From positions 7,688,001 to 7,752,000 of the forward strand of contig CAVNZM010000013.1 of assembly GCA_963693365.1 (NCBI GenBank): a stretch of DNA of 64,000 bases. Direction: 5' to 3'. The notes below the pieces were generated by a model. The model ran no database searches, had not been told where the DNA came from, and saw only the letters and a program-made list of their open reading frames with translations. The position numbers were made by a program, and so were the translations under genes. Below are positions 1 to 14,171 of this stretch, one piece after another (the stretch's first letter is position 1; each line of letters opens with the position of its first letter). Source of the stretch: Amoebidium appalachense (taxonomy: Eukaryota > Ichthyosporea).

Positions 1-79
1 GCCTCTAATGACTACAAACACACACCCGTGGTGTGTGTCTATGATTGAATCACTCTGTTATGTGCGCCGGTGACGTGCG

Positions 80-432
80 CTTCTCGGTGTGTGTGTCTGC
101 AATAAATGTGCTTGAGAATGTGTAATCTGTTGTTTGTCTCTCTCTCTGTGTGTGTGTTTCTCTGTGTGCGTGTGCGCGCGCGCGTCTCACTCTCTCTGTG
201 TGTGCGTGCGCACACGCATGCATGTTGTGTGTGGTTGCATGTGTGCGTGTGCACTGTGCATATGTGTGTGGGGTGTGCGTCGTGCATGTGCGTGCGTGTT
301 GAAGCCCATGTGTGCTGGCACTGTCGATTCCTTTTCGACTCGTTAGATCGTGTGGAAACAGAACCATGTGGGTGTGCTGAGTGCACGGGTTAGACATGTG
401 CTCGCATGTGTCCTCGTGTGTGGGCAGGTGCA
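80..432. repeat. TG/TC-rich low-complexity tract
   Basis: Imperfect TG, TC and GC dinucleotide repeats make every frame look open with Val/Cys or His/Thr peptides. No codon structure or splice signal supports a gene. Confidence 0.8.
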
Positions 433-969
433 AGTGCACTTCCAATGACGTGTCAAGTCATTTTCATTTACCAAGTTAAGACAATGCTACTTCCTTTGTT
501 GTATCTGTGTCTCGTAGTTTCTCTGTTGTTCCTGTAAGAACAAAGTGTAATCTTCGTACCTATTTCACTTGCCAGTCGCCTACGAGCCTGCGGGCCATCC
601 AGAGGAACTGAGACAAACAGTGTCAGCGTTGGGCATTATAACCAGTTTCACTGGCGGGTCAGGCTCACATTCGGTTCGAGCCAAAAGTCCAAACCACTAT
701 ACCATCGTCTGTTGTTTCTTGGCACCAACTACGATTGCCAATCTGACTCTCGGACAGGCCATGTAATTTCTTGCACATTGTGCTTCATTGGTGTGATTTA
801 TCTATTATTCTTTCTTTATATAATAACGAGAAAGTATCTAATAAATGTATTCTCAAATATTTTTTACCTTTTGGCTGGCTTGCCCCCCAACGTTAACTTG
901 GCCGGTTCGTCAGGCTCAAATTCGGATCTATCAGGTTTGTTTATCAGATCTCACATTCATTTTAGACAA

Positions 970-1092
970 CCAATCAACACAGGCCATTGAAAATATTCAT
1001 CCAATCACAGATGTGCGAAGTTCTGCGCACTAACTCGCTGTCCGGGGCGGAAAGAATGTGATTATTGGGCCGGCATAGGTTACGTATAAATT
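970..1092 (+). promoter_or_regulatory. Possible core promoter: two CCAAT boxes and a TATA box
   Basis: CCAATCA occurs at 970-976 and 1001-1007, followed by TATAAA at 1085-1090. The same CCAAT plus TATA layout precedes the 209-aa gene at 11 kb and the PDZ gene at 15 kb. No gene was recognised downstream, so this could serve an unrecognised transcript or be chance. Confidence 0.3.
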
Positions 1093-1538
1093 GAGCAAAG
1101 TGCTGACATAACTTCTTATCTCTCACCCTTTTTCATGCGCCATGTGTTCTTTGTGAGAGTCTGCACCGTCCATACTGGTACGCTAGCGGGATAAATTTAT
1201 TTTTTCCCGGGATAGCCAATGACATGGGAAGATCTGGTCATTGCATATATGAAACAATTAAATAGATAATCCAATAGCACATTGAATCTCATGGCAACTG
1301 TAACAACAGCATAGGCTAGATCTATTATAGATCTGAGGTGAGCCGGGGCCGGGACCATGTGGCACTCTGCCATGTAGGGAAACAATGTTACGACGGGCCG
1401 TGTCTACGAAGTATAGGTAAATACAGCAATTCCTATTTATGTTCTAATGTCTAGGCTTATGACTCTAACGTCTGTTGTTGTATTGGCCAAAGCATTTGGG
1501 TTTGAGGTTTCATGATACATCCATCGATCATGAGTATC

Positions 1539-1554
1539 GCGACGTCGACGTCGC
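1539..1554. promoter_or_regulatory. 16-bp perfect palindrome, GCGACGTCGACGTCGC
   Basis: The 16 bases equal their own reverse complement and contain two overlapping GACGTC cores. It could bind a dimeric (for example bZIP-type) factor. Function is inference. Confidence 0.4.
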
Positions 1555-1954
1555 TGTTGCCACCTGCAGCAGCGAAACAAGATCAATTGGCATTATAAGA
1601 AAAGGAATAATACGCTAATAATATTACCTCACCGCGTGGATGTGGGTTCAGAAAATCATATAATGGTATTAGGATTATTGCTATTATAAAATACTTTCCC
1701 TAAATAATACAGTAACTTCACTGATGGTCAACCCCATGCACAGTGCCATGGATATATAAGCTATGGACATATCAGTGATGGCAGCGCTAGCCACGATTGT
1801 GCAAACCAATCAAGGCACGCCCTCGCACTAATATAGCTCCTTCGCACATCTTTGCGGGAATGTTTACTTTGCCATATTTAGCGCAACACCCTGCTACTTC
1901 ATTGAAACAGAAAAATCATTGATGATGGATCCGGGGCAGCCACTTGAAGTTAGA

Positions 1955-1989
<35 letters not shown>

Positions 1990-1992
1990 GTG

Positions 1993-2051
<59 letters not shown>
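1955..2051. repeat. (CA)n microsatellite
   Basis: Nearly pure CA repeat with one CGTGG interruption near 1989-1993. It is followed by degenerate CA-rich sequence to about 2125. Confidence 0.95.
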
Positions 2052-2057
<6 letters not shown>

Positions 2058-2276
2058 CAGTGACACTCACACACATGCACGCGTACGCACCCACACCCAC
2101 ACCCACACATGCATGCGCACAGGCACGTTAAGTCCGCACACTCATCATATTACGAATCATTCTTGATTTTGAAACGGGGAGGAGGGTATGTAGTAGCTAG
2201 TTTGGGGGTTGGTGGGGGCTCGTGCCACTGGGAGGAGGGGGAGACCTACCCCACGCCCCTGGACAGTTGGGTCCCC

Positions 2277-2452
2277 TCCCTCCCCCCCTCCCCCCCCCCC
2301 CCCCCCCCCCCCGCCCCCCTCCTCCTCCCCCCCCCTCCGGCTAGCAAGGGGAGAGGGGGGAGGGGGGCGGGGAGGAGGGAGGGGAGGGGGGAGGGGGGAG
2401 GGGGGGCCGGGGGGGGGGGGGGGAGGGAGGGGAGGGGGGAGAGCACCCACCC
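2277..2452. repeat. Poly(C) tract followed by G/A-rich tract
   Basis: A run of about 30 C (2282-2312) gives way to G-rich purine sequence. All frames through it are spurious Pro- or Gly-rich ORFs. Confidence 0.9.
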
Positions 2453-3012
2453 ACCCCATAGGCTGCCATCGATATCATATGACTACATCAGAAAACCCAA
2501 TCATAGAAGCGTTTTACATAATTTCCCAAAACGTATACGTACGCAAACATGATGAGGCTAACTACTATGATAGAAGTCAATCTAACTAACCTGAAACTCA
2601 GGCTACCATTACTACGTCGCAAGGGTCATACTCCCCCTCCCCACCCCCCCAACCCGCCCTCCCAGCCCTACCTCCCCCCCTATACTCCCCACCCCCGCCC
2701 CTGTCCTCTCTCGCACTCGTCTCTAATTTTAGTCGCCCCACCGCGCGCGCACACACAGCACACACTTTCACACGTATTTAATTCACACGTACCTGTGCAC
2801 ATGCATCTACCACACATTCAAATGAGGTGCACTAACTTTGACCCGCGATGAGCACGAGACATGGACTTGCATACTGTAACCCTCACTCACACCACACGCA
2901 CAATGTTATACATAAATTCCCCGCCACACAGATACGCACACGAACACTGCAAGGTGAGCACGATAACCCAGTGCCCCCAATACGTATATTGACTTACAAA
3001 CTTTGAACGTTG

Positions 3013-4075
<1,063 letters not shown>

Positions 4076-4295
4076 CCAGAGCGGACGTCGATATTTACTA
4101 CTCCCCCCCCCATTTCAAATTCAAAATTCACTAAGAGGCTCAGTTGAACTTCACACCCGTACACTTTCAATGCACTCTTTCTTGCACGCGCTTGCACTGA
4201 AATTTTTATACTCATGCCACACACGCACGTATATGCACACACACACGCACGTACGCACGCACGCACGCACACACGCACACATGCATACACACTGT

Positions 4296-4333
<38 letters not shown>

Positions 4334-4404
4334 GCTATGTACACAATACACACACACCACGACCTCACACATTATGCTATGTTGCACCAAAACAGCCAGG
4401 AGTC

Positions 4405-4438
<34 letters not shown>

Positions 4439-5290
4439 CCCACCCTCCACCTTTTTCAAATGAAATTGACTAACGTACGGAGTGATTTTCATGCCGTCTG
4501 GAAAGTTGGCCGTCGCAGTAAGTATTCAATGTGGGTATTACTGGGTGCCTTATGGCCCCCAGGCTTTCTGAGTCCGAGAAACACACATCACGGGCCATCT
4601 ATTAGGTGGTGGAAAGGCAAGCAGAGGAGAGATGACAAGAGAGACCACAGAGGTTAAGTGTGCATGTGCGTCATATTTTGTTGAGTGTTAGGGCTCTGAG
4701 TTTTATACTTGCTTGTAAAGCAAAAATGGCAGGGGCGTTGTCACATCCGGTGGACGAAGCAGGGTTGGTGTGCGCGGTGTGGGAGGGGGAGAGGGGGGGG
4801 GGGGGGGGGGGAGAAGGGGGGGGAGAGGGTTGGTGGGCCGGGGGAGGAAGGCGGGGAGAGGAAGAGAGGGAGGTGACTCGGTTGACGGTCGAGTGAGAGG
4901 CAAAGTTTTAGAGTGTTTCAGTGCAAAGTATTATTTCACGCCATTCATAGTAATATTTTGGAGAGCAGAACACCAGAAGGCATAATGCACAAACATGCCA
5001 TTGGGGGATGAAATACAGTCCGACACGGGCGTTTATGTTTTCGGGTCACGTTTACCATGTTATTCTTGAATCAAAAGCAGGGAGGGAGGGAGAAGGTGGT
5101 AAGGAGAGACGGGTGTTCACCTTTGCCATAGTCGGCTGAGCTTCATGGTGTCCTTCCAGGCATGGGGCTGGGGGTGGATATGAGGGCAGGGGAGAGAGAG
5201 AGGCGGGGGGAGGCGGGGGGAGGGGAGGGGGGAGAGGGGAGCAGGGGTTGGCCCAAACTCACATGTTGAGTTATGCTGCGAATAATTGAA

Positions 5291-5527
5291 GGCCACAAAT
5301 TCATAAGTAAGCTTTCAGGCCACAAATTCATAAGTAAAATTTAAGGCAACAAATTCATAAGTAAAATTTGAGGCCACAAATTCAGAAGTAAAATTTAAGG
5401 CCACAAATTCACAAGTAAAATTTAGCGCAGCAAATTCACAGGTAAACTATAAAGCAATAAATTCACAAGTAAAATATAAGGTCACAAATTCATAAGTATG
5501 ATTTAAGGAACAAATTCATAAGTAACC
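5291..5527. repeat. 27-bp minisatellite, about nine copies
   Basis: Monomers follow the pattern ggccacaaattcataagtaa plus about seven further bases. They drift by substitution from copy to copy with almost no indels until the last. Each contains AAATTCAnAAGTAA. The array is AT-rich, unlike its G-rich surroundings. Confidence 0.95.
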
Positions 5528-5614
5528 GGCAGGCACAGTTAGGTCTGGAAAATTCGAAGCAAAATCCAGAAGGGTGTCTCAGTTTTTTATGCTTGGTTGC
5601 GCTTCAGTGCATGT

Positions 5615-5624
5615 GTGACGTCAC
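5615..5624. promoter_or_regulatory. CRE-type palindrome GTGACGTCAC
   Basis: A perfect TGACGTCA (bZIP/CREB-ATF consensus) sits in a 10-bp palindrome. It lies just upstream of the weak candidate exon at 5700-5785. Confidence 0.4.
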
Positions 5625-5699
5625 GTCTACCTCATAGTGTCAGCCCTATGGTTGGGTTCCCCATGTATGGTTCGCGATCGACCTCGTCATTTGTTTTAG

Positions 5700-5785
5700 G
5701 AAATGCACATTTGCAAGATAAAGAAACCCTAGAAAAATGCCGAGAAGACAATCTTGCGATGGTTTCAAACTTTTATGTTTTATGA
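5700..5785 (+). CDS. Possible terminal exon of an unidentified gene
   Basis: A TTGTTTTAG acceptor is followed by an open frame reading NAHLQDKETLEKCREDNLAM and ending at TGA 5783-5785. The peptide is charged and helix-like, unlike the repeat-derived frames around it. No partner exon or homologue is recognised. It rests only on the acceptor and amino-acid composition. Confidence 0.22.
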
Positions 5786-6122
5786 AGTTTTCTTGTGATG
5801 CTGGTACTGGTGGTGCTGGTGGCGGTGGTGATGGTGGTGGATCCTTCCCCCCCCCCCCCCCCCCATATTTTTCTTTTATTCTTTCATTCTTTCTATGGTA
5901 TTTTTGTGTGGGGGGAGAGGGGGGGGGTAAAGAGACTTTACGTATACCACATTAAGTTAGAACGGCAGGGGATGGCTGGCCTCTTGAAGCCCTCACCATT
6001 TTTCCCGGAGACAAAGGGGGAAGGTATATATATTCCGCAGGTGGAGGTGGCAGTGGCGGTTGGTATGCGTGTTTGCGTTTTTCCACTTTCTCTTTTTCTT
6101 TTTGATTTTTTTTATGCCCTGG

Positions 6123-6162
<40 letters not shown>

Positions 6163-6297
6163 GAGGACCTGCGGAGAGGTGGAGGGGAGAAGTGAGGTGT
6201 ATAGTGTAACTTCCTGGTGGGGAACAAAGTATCTATGCAGGGTGCACACAGGGAGCCGTGGTGGTGGTGGTTGGGAAGGGAGGGGGGAGGGCGGGAT

Positions 6298-6335
<38 letters not shown>

Positions 6336-6411
6336 CGGGGGGAGGGGGGGGGATGGGGGGCAAGATTTTGGGATCTCCAAATTTGTCACAGCCGACAAGC
6401 AACCACCTAAT

Positions 6412-6443
<32 letters not shown>

Positions 6444-6573
6444 CATGCATTAGTGCATCTGACGCCCAAGTGCAATACTGAAAGAGCAACATATCAAGGG
6501 TAGATGTAGATTATGGTGGGTGGCCAATCTGAAAGGAAACTAAATACGGTTTCAAAAACTTAAAGGGGGCATG

Positions 6574-9449
<2,876 letters not shown>

Positions 9450-9551
9450 CTTAACATGTACGCCAGCGCACATGCACACTGGCATGCAGCCGTTGCCTGC
9501 ACACGGTGCCGCCACACATGCCTCAGAACAAAAAAAATAGAAAACCCACGT

Positions 9552-9567
9552 TGACCGGTACCGGTCA
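9552..9567. promoter_or_regulatory. 16-bp perfect palindrome TGACCGGTACCGGTCA
   Basis: Self-complementary over all 16 bases. No adjacent gene is clear. It may be a dimer-binding site or chance. Confidence 0.35.
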
Positions 9568-10180
9568 CGACCCTGTCAGTGAACGCACTGGAGGGCCGTG
9601 AGCAATGTACGTGTTATCCCCCTAAACACAAGGCTGTTCGGGATCCTTGTGCAGGGCCCGGCACTCCGCTTTAAAGTTTGGAAGCGTTTATCAATTATGA
9701 TTGACTATGACAAAGCGGCAAATAAAACGGAAACAAGCATTCGAAAATGACTTGAAAATTAGCCTGTGAGTAAAATTCTACAGGGGGAGTAAGTACCATT
9801 GTACCAGACGTGTAACTCTTGTCAGAGTTCGGCAATGGGCGAGTCACGTTACTTGAAGGGTCAAGGGAGAACATATTGTGACGAATGATTGGATACTAAG
9901 ACTTTGCATGTTGAGGAATAGATCTGATCGAGAGCCTAAGGCTAGAGTTTGTTGGGGTTCAGTTGTCAGCATATATGGCACGAACTATCACCAATTATAC
10001 TTAAATTTTATTTTAGTTTATTTTTTTAACACTTTGCACTGTAACTCTGGTACACACGCAGAGCATCATCTATGGCCGTGGTCACGCGCTGGGGCCCGGA
10101 TATCGATTTAACTTCGATGACATAATTATCGATATGAACGGGGCTTTGTGGGGTGGGGAAACCCCGATTGTGTCGTTCAG

Positions 10181-10243
10181 CCAATAAAAAGCCACGATAG
10201 GGCCCCGTGATGCAGTACGCACCAATCAAAATATGAAACCAAT
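10181..10243 (+). promoter_or_regulatory. Cluster of three CCAAT boxes
   Basis: CCAAT occurs at 10181-10185, 10222-10226 and 10239-10243, the last two as CCAATCA. CCAAT clusters mark NF-Y-type promoters. They lie about 0.85 kb upstream of the 209-aa gene and may belong to another transcript. Confidence 0.3.
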
Positions 10244-10353
10244 CACATTCCCTCTTCAGGGTCACGGAGCCCGGGGCCCCTGTCATCACGTTTCTTCGAC
10301 TCGAGCAGCCTTTTCAGTACATTTATGAACCGCTCACACTTACTTCTTTGCAT

Positions 10354-10354
<1 letters not shown>

Positions 10355-10398
<44 letters not shown>
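10355..10398. repeat. Poly(C) run of 44
   Basis: Uninterrupted run of 44 C in otherwise unique sequence. The exact length in an assembly is unreliable. Confidence 0.95.
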
Positions 10399-10605
10399 TA
10401 CTTTTTAACTCTTAAATAAGCTGCTTGTAACCAGAGCGTGTTTTCCCATGGTGATAACGATTATATTGCAAATTACCGCTTCTTATCTTCCTTCTCCCGT
10501 CAGGGGCGTGGAGCATCGTGATGTGAAATTCACGCAAACAAAAAACAAAGGAACATAAAATGCTTGCGTCATTTTCCAAGGAGTAGGGGGATTTCCAGTT
10601 TATGC

Positions 10606-10613
10606 TGACGTCA
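10606..10613. promoter_or_regulatory. CRE consensus TGACGTCA
   Basis: Perfect 8-bp palindrome 447 bp upstream of the 209-aa gene start. It is one of three perfect CREs in the window. Confidence 0.35.
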
Positions 10614-10889
10614 ACCGGTACCTTCTTGGAATGCGAAGACTCTCAAATATGTTTGCACCTCAGTGATCGGCTCCATCTTGAAAAAATCTTCTTACTTTTG
10701 GAGCAGGTATCCTTCATGTAAATGAGCCACATACTGTAAAAGCTATATTAAATACACTAAAGTTCTTTGATTTAGGTACTTTCCTTCTTTCAAGCGGATT
10801 TTATTTGTTGAGAAATCCCGTGAAGACTCAATTTTCTCGAACGTGTGCGAGACTCCTCGCTTGTGGACTGGCAGTGGTGAAAGTTTACG

Positions 10890-10986
10890 ATTGGTAAGTG
10901 GTTGGCGGTTTACGATTGGTTTAACCATAAATGTAGCATTTGATTGGTGCCCGTTCGAATAGAAACTGAGCAGAACAACTATAAAA
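10890..10986 (+). promoter_or_regulatory. Promoter of the 209-aa gene: three ATTGG boxes and TATAAAA
   Basis: ATTGG (inverted CCAAT) stands at 10890-10894, 10915-10919 and 10944-10948, spaced 25 and 29 bp apart. TATAAAA follows at 10980-10986, and the start codon is 74 bp beyond the TATA box. The order CCAAT, TATA, ATG and the spacing fit a classical RNA polymerase II core promoter. Confidence 0.6.
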
Positions 10987-11059
10987 AAACCACCCCAGGC
11001 CAGATGTCAAGCGCACCGATCTACAATAGTCAAGTTGTAAGTAAAAGAAACAACTGAAA

Positions 11060-11689
11060 ATGATTCTTGATGCAAGTCTCCTTCAGCCCAACTTTTTCCA
11101 TGGGCCTATTGGGCTTAGTGATGTCCACTTTATGGACCTTGACAAGCAAAGCAAACCAGCAAAGGTCCAACCTACACCCACACCCACACCGGCACCGGCA
11201 CCCGCACCCGCACAACCAAAGCAGCAAAGCTGTGTTGACTATATGTATCTGGACTTTGTCGAGCCCCCCAGACCACAACCAAAGAAGGAAGAGAAGAGTG
11301 TTGCCGACTATATGTGTCTCGACTTTGGTGCCCCTCCCCGTAGGCGCATGCAGCACCTAAGCATTCCTAAGGTTCAACCGAAGCAAGACACAGACACGAG
11401 TGATGCTTCGTGGAGGTCTACCTGCTCTGAGGCCTTCGAGCGTCGTGTGAGGATTGACCCTTCTGTCTACTTCCACGACACATACGCAACAGGAAAACAG
11501 TCCGAAGGTGACGAGGACAACGATGTTTACGACAGAAGTTCAGAGTATGCTGAGCCGTTGAAGGTCACACGTGAGATGGTCAAGGAAATTGACGACCTTA
11601 GACTTGAGCTTTTCCCTAACGGCGAGTTTTTCGGTTACAAGGAGCCCGTTGTTCAGACAAACCTGGACTTCGGTGGCTTTTTTATGTAA
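11060..11689 (+). CDS. 209-aa intronless protein with paired DYMxLDF motifs
   Basis: A single exon from ATG to TAA behind a good CCAAT/TATA promoter, with ordinary codon use. The protein has a hydrophobic-rich N-terminus and a Pro-Thr/Pro-Ala spacer (residues 39-51) encoded by a CACCCA-type repeat. The motif DYMYLDF (60-66) recurs as DYMCLDF (83-89), each preceded by a serine-valine or cysteine-valine pair and followed by a Pro-rich stretch. A related NLDFGGF ends the protein. An acidic segment with YDRSSEYAEP lies at 157-166. Repeated Tyr-hydrophobic-x-Leu-Asp-Phe motifs resemble SH2-binding phosphotyrosine sites of animal IRS/Gab-type adaptors. That comparison is by motif only. No folded domain is recognised, and most of the chain looks disordered. 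Confidence 0.75.
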   Translation: MILDASLLQPNFFHGPIGLSDVHFMDLDKQSKPAKVQPTPTPTPAPAPAPAQPKQQSCVDYMYLDFVEPPRPQPKKEEKSVADYMCLDFGAPPRRRMQHLSIPKVQPKQDTDTSDASWRSTCSEAFERRVRIDPSVYFHDTYATGKQSEGDEDNDVYDRSSEYAEPLKVTREMVKEIDDLRLELFPNGEFFGYKEPVVQTNLDFGGFFM

Positions 11690-13019
11690 TAGTACGCTTA
11701 AAAGGTTGTAGTTTGTTTATGCCCGAAGGTCAAAAGAAGTAGCGAATGAATGACGAATAATGACGAATAATTGTACAAATAACGATAGCGAACAATGTGC
11801 AGCTGGGTGCAGCACATATCCAACCAGGCTGGCCCTGGTTGGAACCGTATGTCTTTGAAAATAATTGTTATTCTAAACATAAAACCTGTCAGACGTTCAA
11901 AGATTGGAAGCCTGTGCACACCCTTGCCAGGCACAACCTCGGTGATAGCTGCACCTTGCAAAACATAATACAAGTAATGGACCCAGGCAGTACTTGACGC
12001 GAGCTGACAAAAATACACAAGCGAATAGTGACAGCTACTCGCACGTGCACACGACACACACGGGCATAAATACAGAGTTCGCTGACAAACTACGCATGCT
12101 TTGGCACGGGGTTGGGAACGAATTGGTGAAATTACCTTGGGACGAACTTTGCTGATTGATTTTGTGCTGTGCAAGTTTGCACGAGGCACTTGCACAGTCT
12201 TTTAAGATTGATTTTGTGCTGTGCAAGTTTGCACGAGGCACTTGCACAATCTTTTTAAGATTATGTGGTTTTCAAGAAAGGTTTTTCGCATTGAGCGAGC
12301 TATAGCACACATGCATCTTTCTTCGTACACAGTTATCATAGTCTTATAGGCAATTTTGCTTTAAGTTGCGAGAGCACACACAACACGTGTCATATATGTA
12401 CGTGCAACCTTGCCTGCGCCGGCAATATTTACCTAGAGAACTGGCCTCTCCGGCATACAATGGAAAGAGTAAAGGAAAGAGTTTGGTCTCTTCATAATGC
12501 AGTGCGCTTTTGAAAGTAGAAATCACCAAGTGCACTTCAATGGGTAACGCAGAACCAGTGAAGAAGCACTTACACATGTACACAGGTGCAAACTTTTAAG
12601 GCACCTTAAGTGTGCGGGGCACCTACTAACAACATGATCAATAACTGGTGCCGTGCACGCCTTTTTAAAGAGAGTCTTTCCATGCCGTCACAGGTCAATT
12701 GAGTCAAACAATTACTAACAAGACCGTGCCCGGCCCGCCCCATAAACCACGAAAGCACCTACCCAGCGTACCATAGGCACAGTCAGTAGATAAGGACTGT
12801 ATAAACAAGATTTTGCAAAGACAATCCGCAAGACCACCTAGATCGCCAAGGCTTAGGCACGTGTGCGAGCACCCAGAGTCACAGACACACACACTGTAAC
12901 GCATATACGTCAGGCCGAGAAATGAAGTGACTAACACTATTTACAAGCTTAAGGTGGGCATACAATGGACATGGCCATGGTGGTCCTTTATTGCGCGCGC
13001 GTGTGCGCTCGTGAGTGAG
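11690..13019. other. Intergenic DNA without a supported gene
   Basis: Mostly unique sequence. It contains a duplicated hairpin unit (12155-12258). A minus-strand stretch at about 12765-12895 is open and cysteine-rich with possible splice signals, but is too weak to call. Confidence 0.45.
12155..12258. repeat. 52-bp tandem duplication, each copy with a perfect hairpin
   Basis: Two nearly identical 52-bp units. Each carries GTGCAAGT and, 11 bases later, its reverse complement ACTTGCAC, then CTTTT(T)AAG. The stem is eight perfect pairs. A small structured RNA element or a recent replication-slippage duplicate are both possible. Confidence 0.8.
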
Positions 13020-13034
13020 TGAGTGAGTGAGTGA

Positions 13035-13041
13035 GTGTGTG

Positions 13042-13123
<82 letters not shown>

Positions 13124-13650
13124 GGGGGAGAGGAGGAGCGGAAGCATTGGCAGATCGGACGGTGCGGCTCTGAGGGCCAGGTGCAGGGCAGATGGTGAAA
13201 GGAATGGAAGGGTTTAACCTGGCAGGCGGGGCGCCCGGGGGGGGGGGGGGGGGGGGAGGGGGGTTGGCGTTGGTGCTTTGTGTTTCTCTCTCTGTGTGTG
13301 TGTACGTGCGGGACTGTGTGTGTGCACGTGTGCACGCGCGCTCGTGTGTGTTTTGGAAAGGACAGGTTGGAGGTAGGGGAGGCGGGCATGGAGTGGGTGG
13401 GACAGTCATCTGTTGACTCCATGGCAGAGTAGAGATCCCAGGGCAAACCAGGGCAGGGTTGAAAAAGGAATGGACGCAGGGAAGGGGGGGGGGGGGGGGG
13501 GGGGGGGAGGGGGGGGTGCATGTGCAGCGACAGGGGTTAAGGGGGCCGGTTGAGGGGAGGTGGAGGGGGGATGTTAGCCTATTCAGCAAGGGGGGGGGGG
13601 AGAAGGGGGGGGGAGGGGGGGGGGGGGGAGGCCCCGGGGAGTTGGGAAGG
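13035..13650. repeat. GAGT/(GT)n and poly(G) low-complexity block
   Basis: (GAGT)n then (GT)n to 13090, with G runs at 13093-13121, about 13230-13256, 13486-13507 and 13590-13630. All ORFs here are repeat-derived. Confidence 0.9.
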
Positions 13651-13707
13651 AATAATAAGCTCTGAAGTCAAGTTCATAGCACACATGTACTACTGCTTTT
13701 ACTTTAA

Positions 13708-13850
13708 CAGTTTTCTGATGTTCTCTAAGGCAGTTTCGGAAATTGTCTCTTATGTTTCAAATATCTTCAGCAAAAAAAGTTTTCTGATGTTCTCTAAGGC
13801 AGTTTCGGGAAACGTCCCCCATGTTTCAAATATTTTCAGCAAAAAAAGAC
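13708..13850. repeat. Tandem duplication of about 70 bp
   Basis: The unit starting AGTTTTCTGATGTTCTCTAA and ending TTCAGCAAAAAAAG occurs twice in direct succession with a few substitutions. It lies in the 3' flank of the PDZ gene. Confidence 0.85.
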
Positions 13851-14171
13851 TTGTCAAAGGTTCACTGAGGTCGTCGGAAGTATATATACATAGGCTAAGC
13901 CTTTTTCTTACAGTTTTGGGAAATTCCCATGCCCTATGCCAGCACACTGTCCGGTAAGGGCGGAAGAAAAACCTGGGAACCCGAAAAATTGAGTACAAAT
14001 ACGACACTCTTACCAATAATGTACAAGGGAATGCACAGCTGAGTCTGTACATAGTTTGTGTTATTTGATAGTTGAGAGATGGCGCAGAGCTAAAGCCAAC
14101 TTTCATGCTTTTTTTCAGTTCAAACAAACCACGTGACACTTTGCACATGGTACACACACTCAAATATTCAC

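Larger units (their letters stand above)
433..1954. other. Unique sequence without a recognisable gene
   Basis: Balanced composition and no long ORF. It holds promoter-like CCAAT and TATA motifs and a perfect palindrome, listed separately. I see no exon with both splice sites. Confidence 0.5.

Noticed and set aside
651-690. tRNA-like B box GGTTCGAGCC at 673
   Set aside because: No matching T-stem, A box or cloverleaf; a related sequence at 905-940 lacks it.
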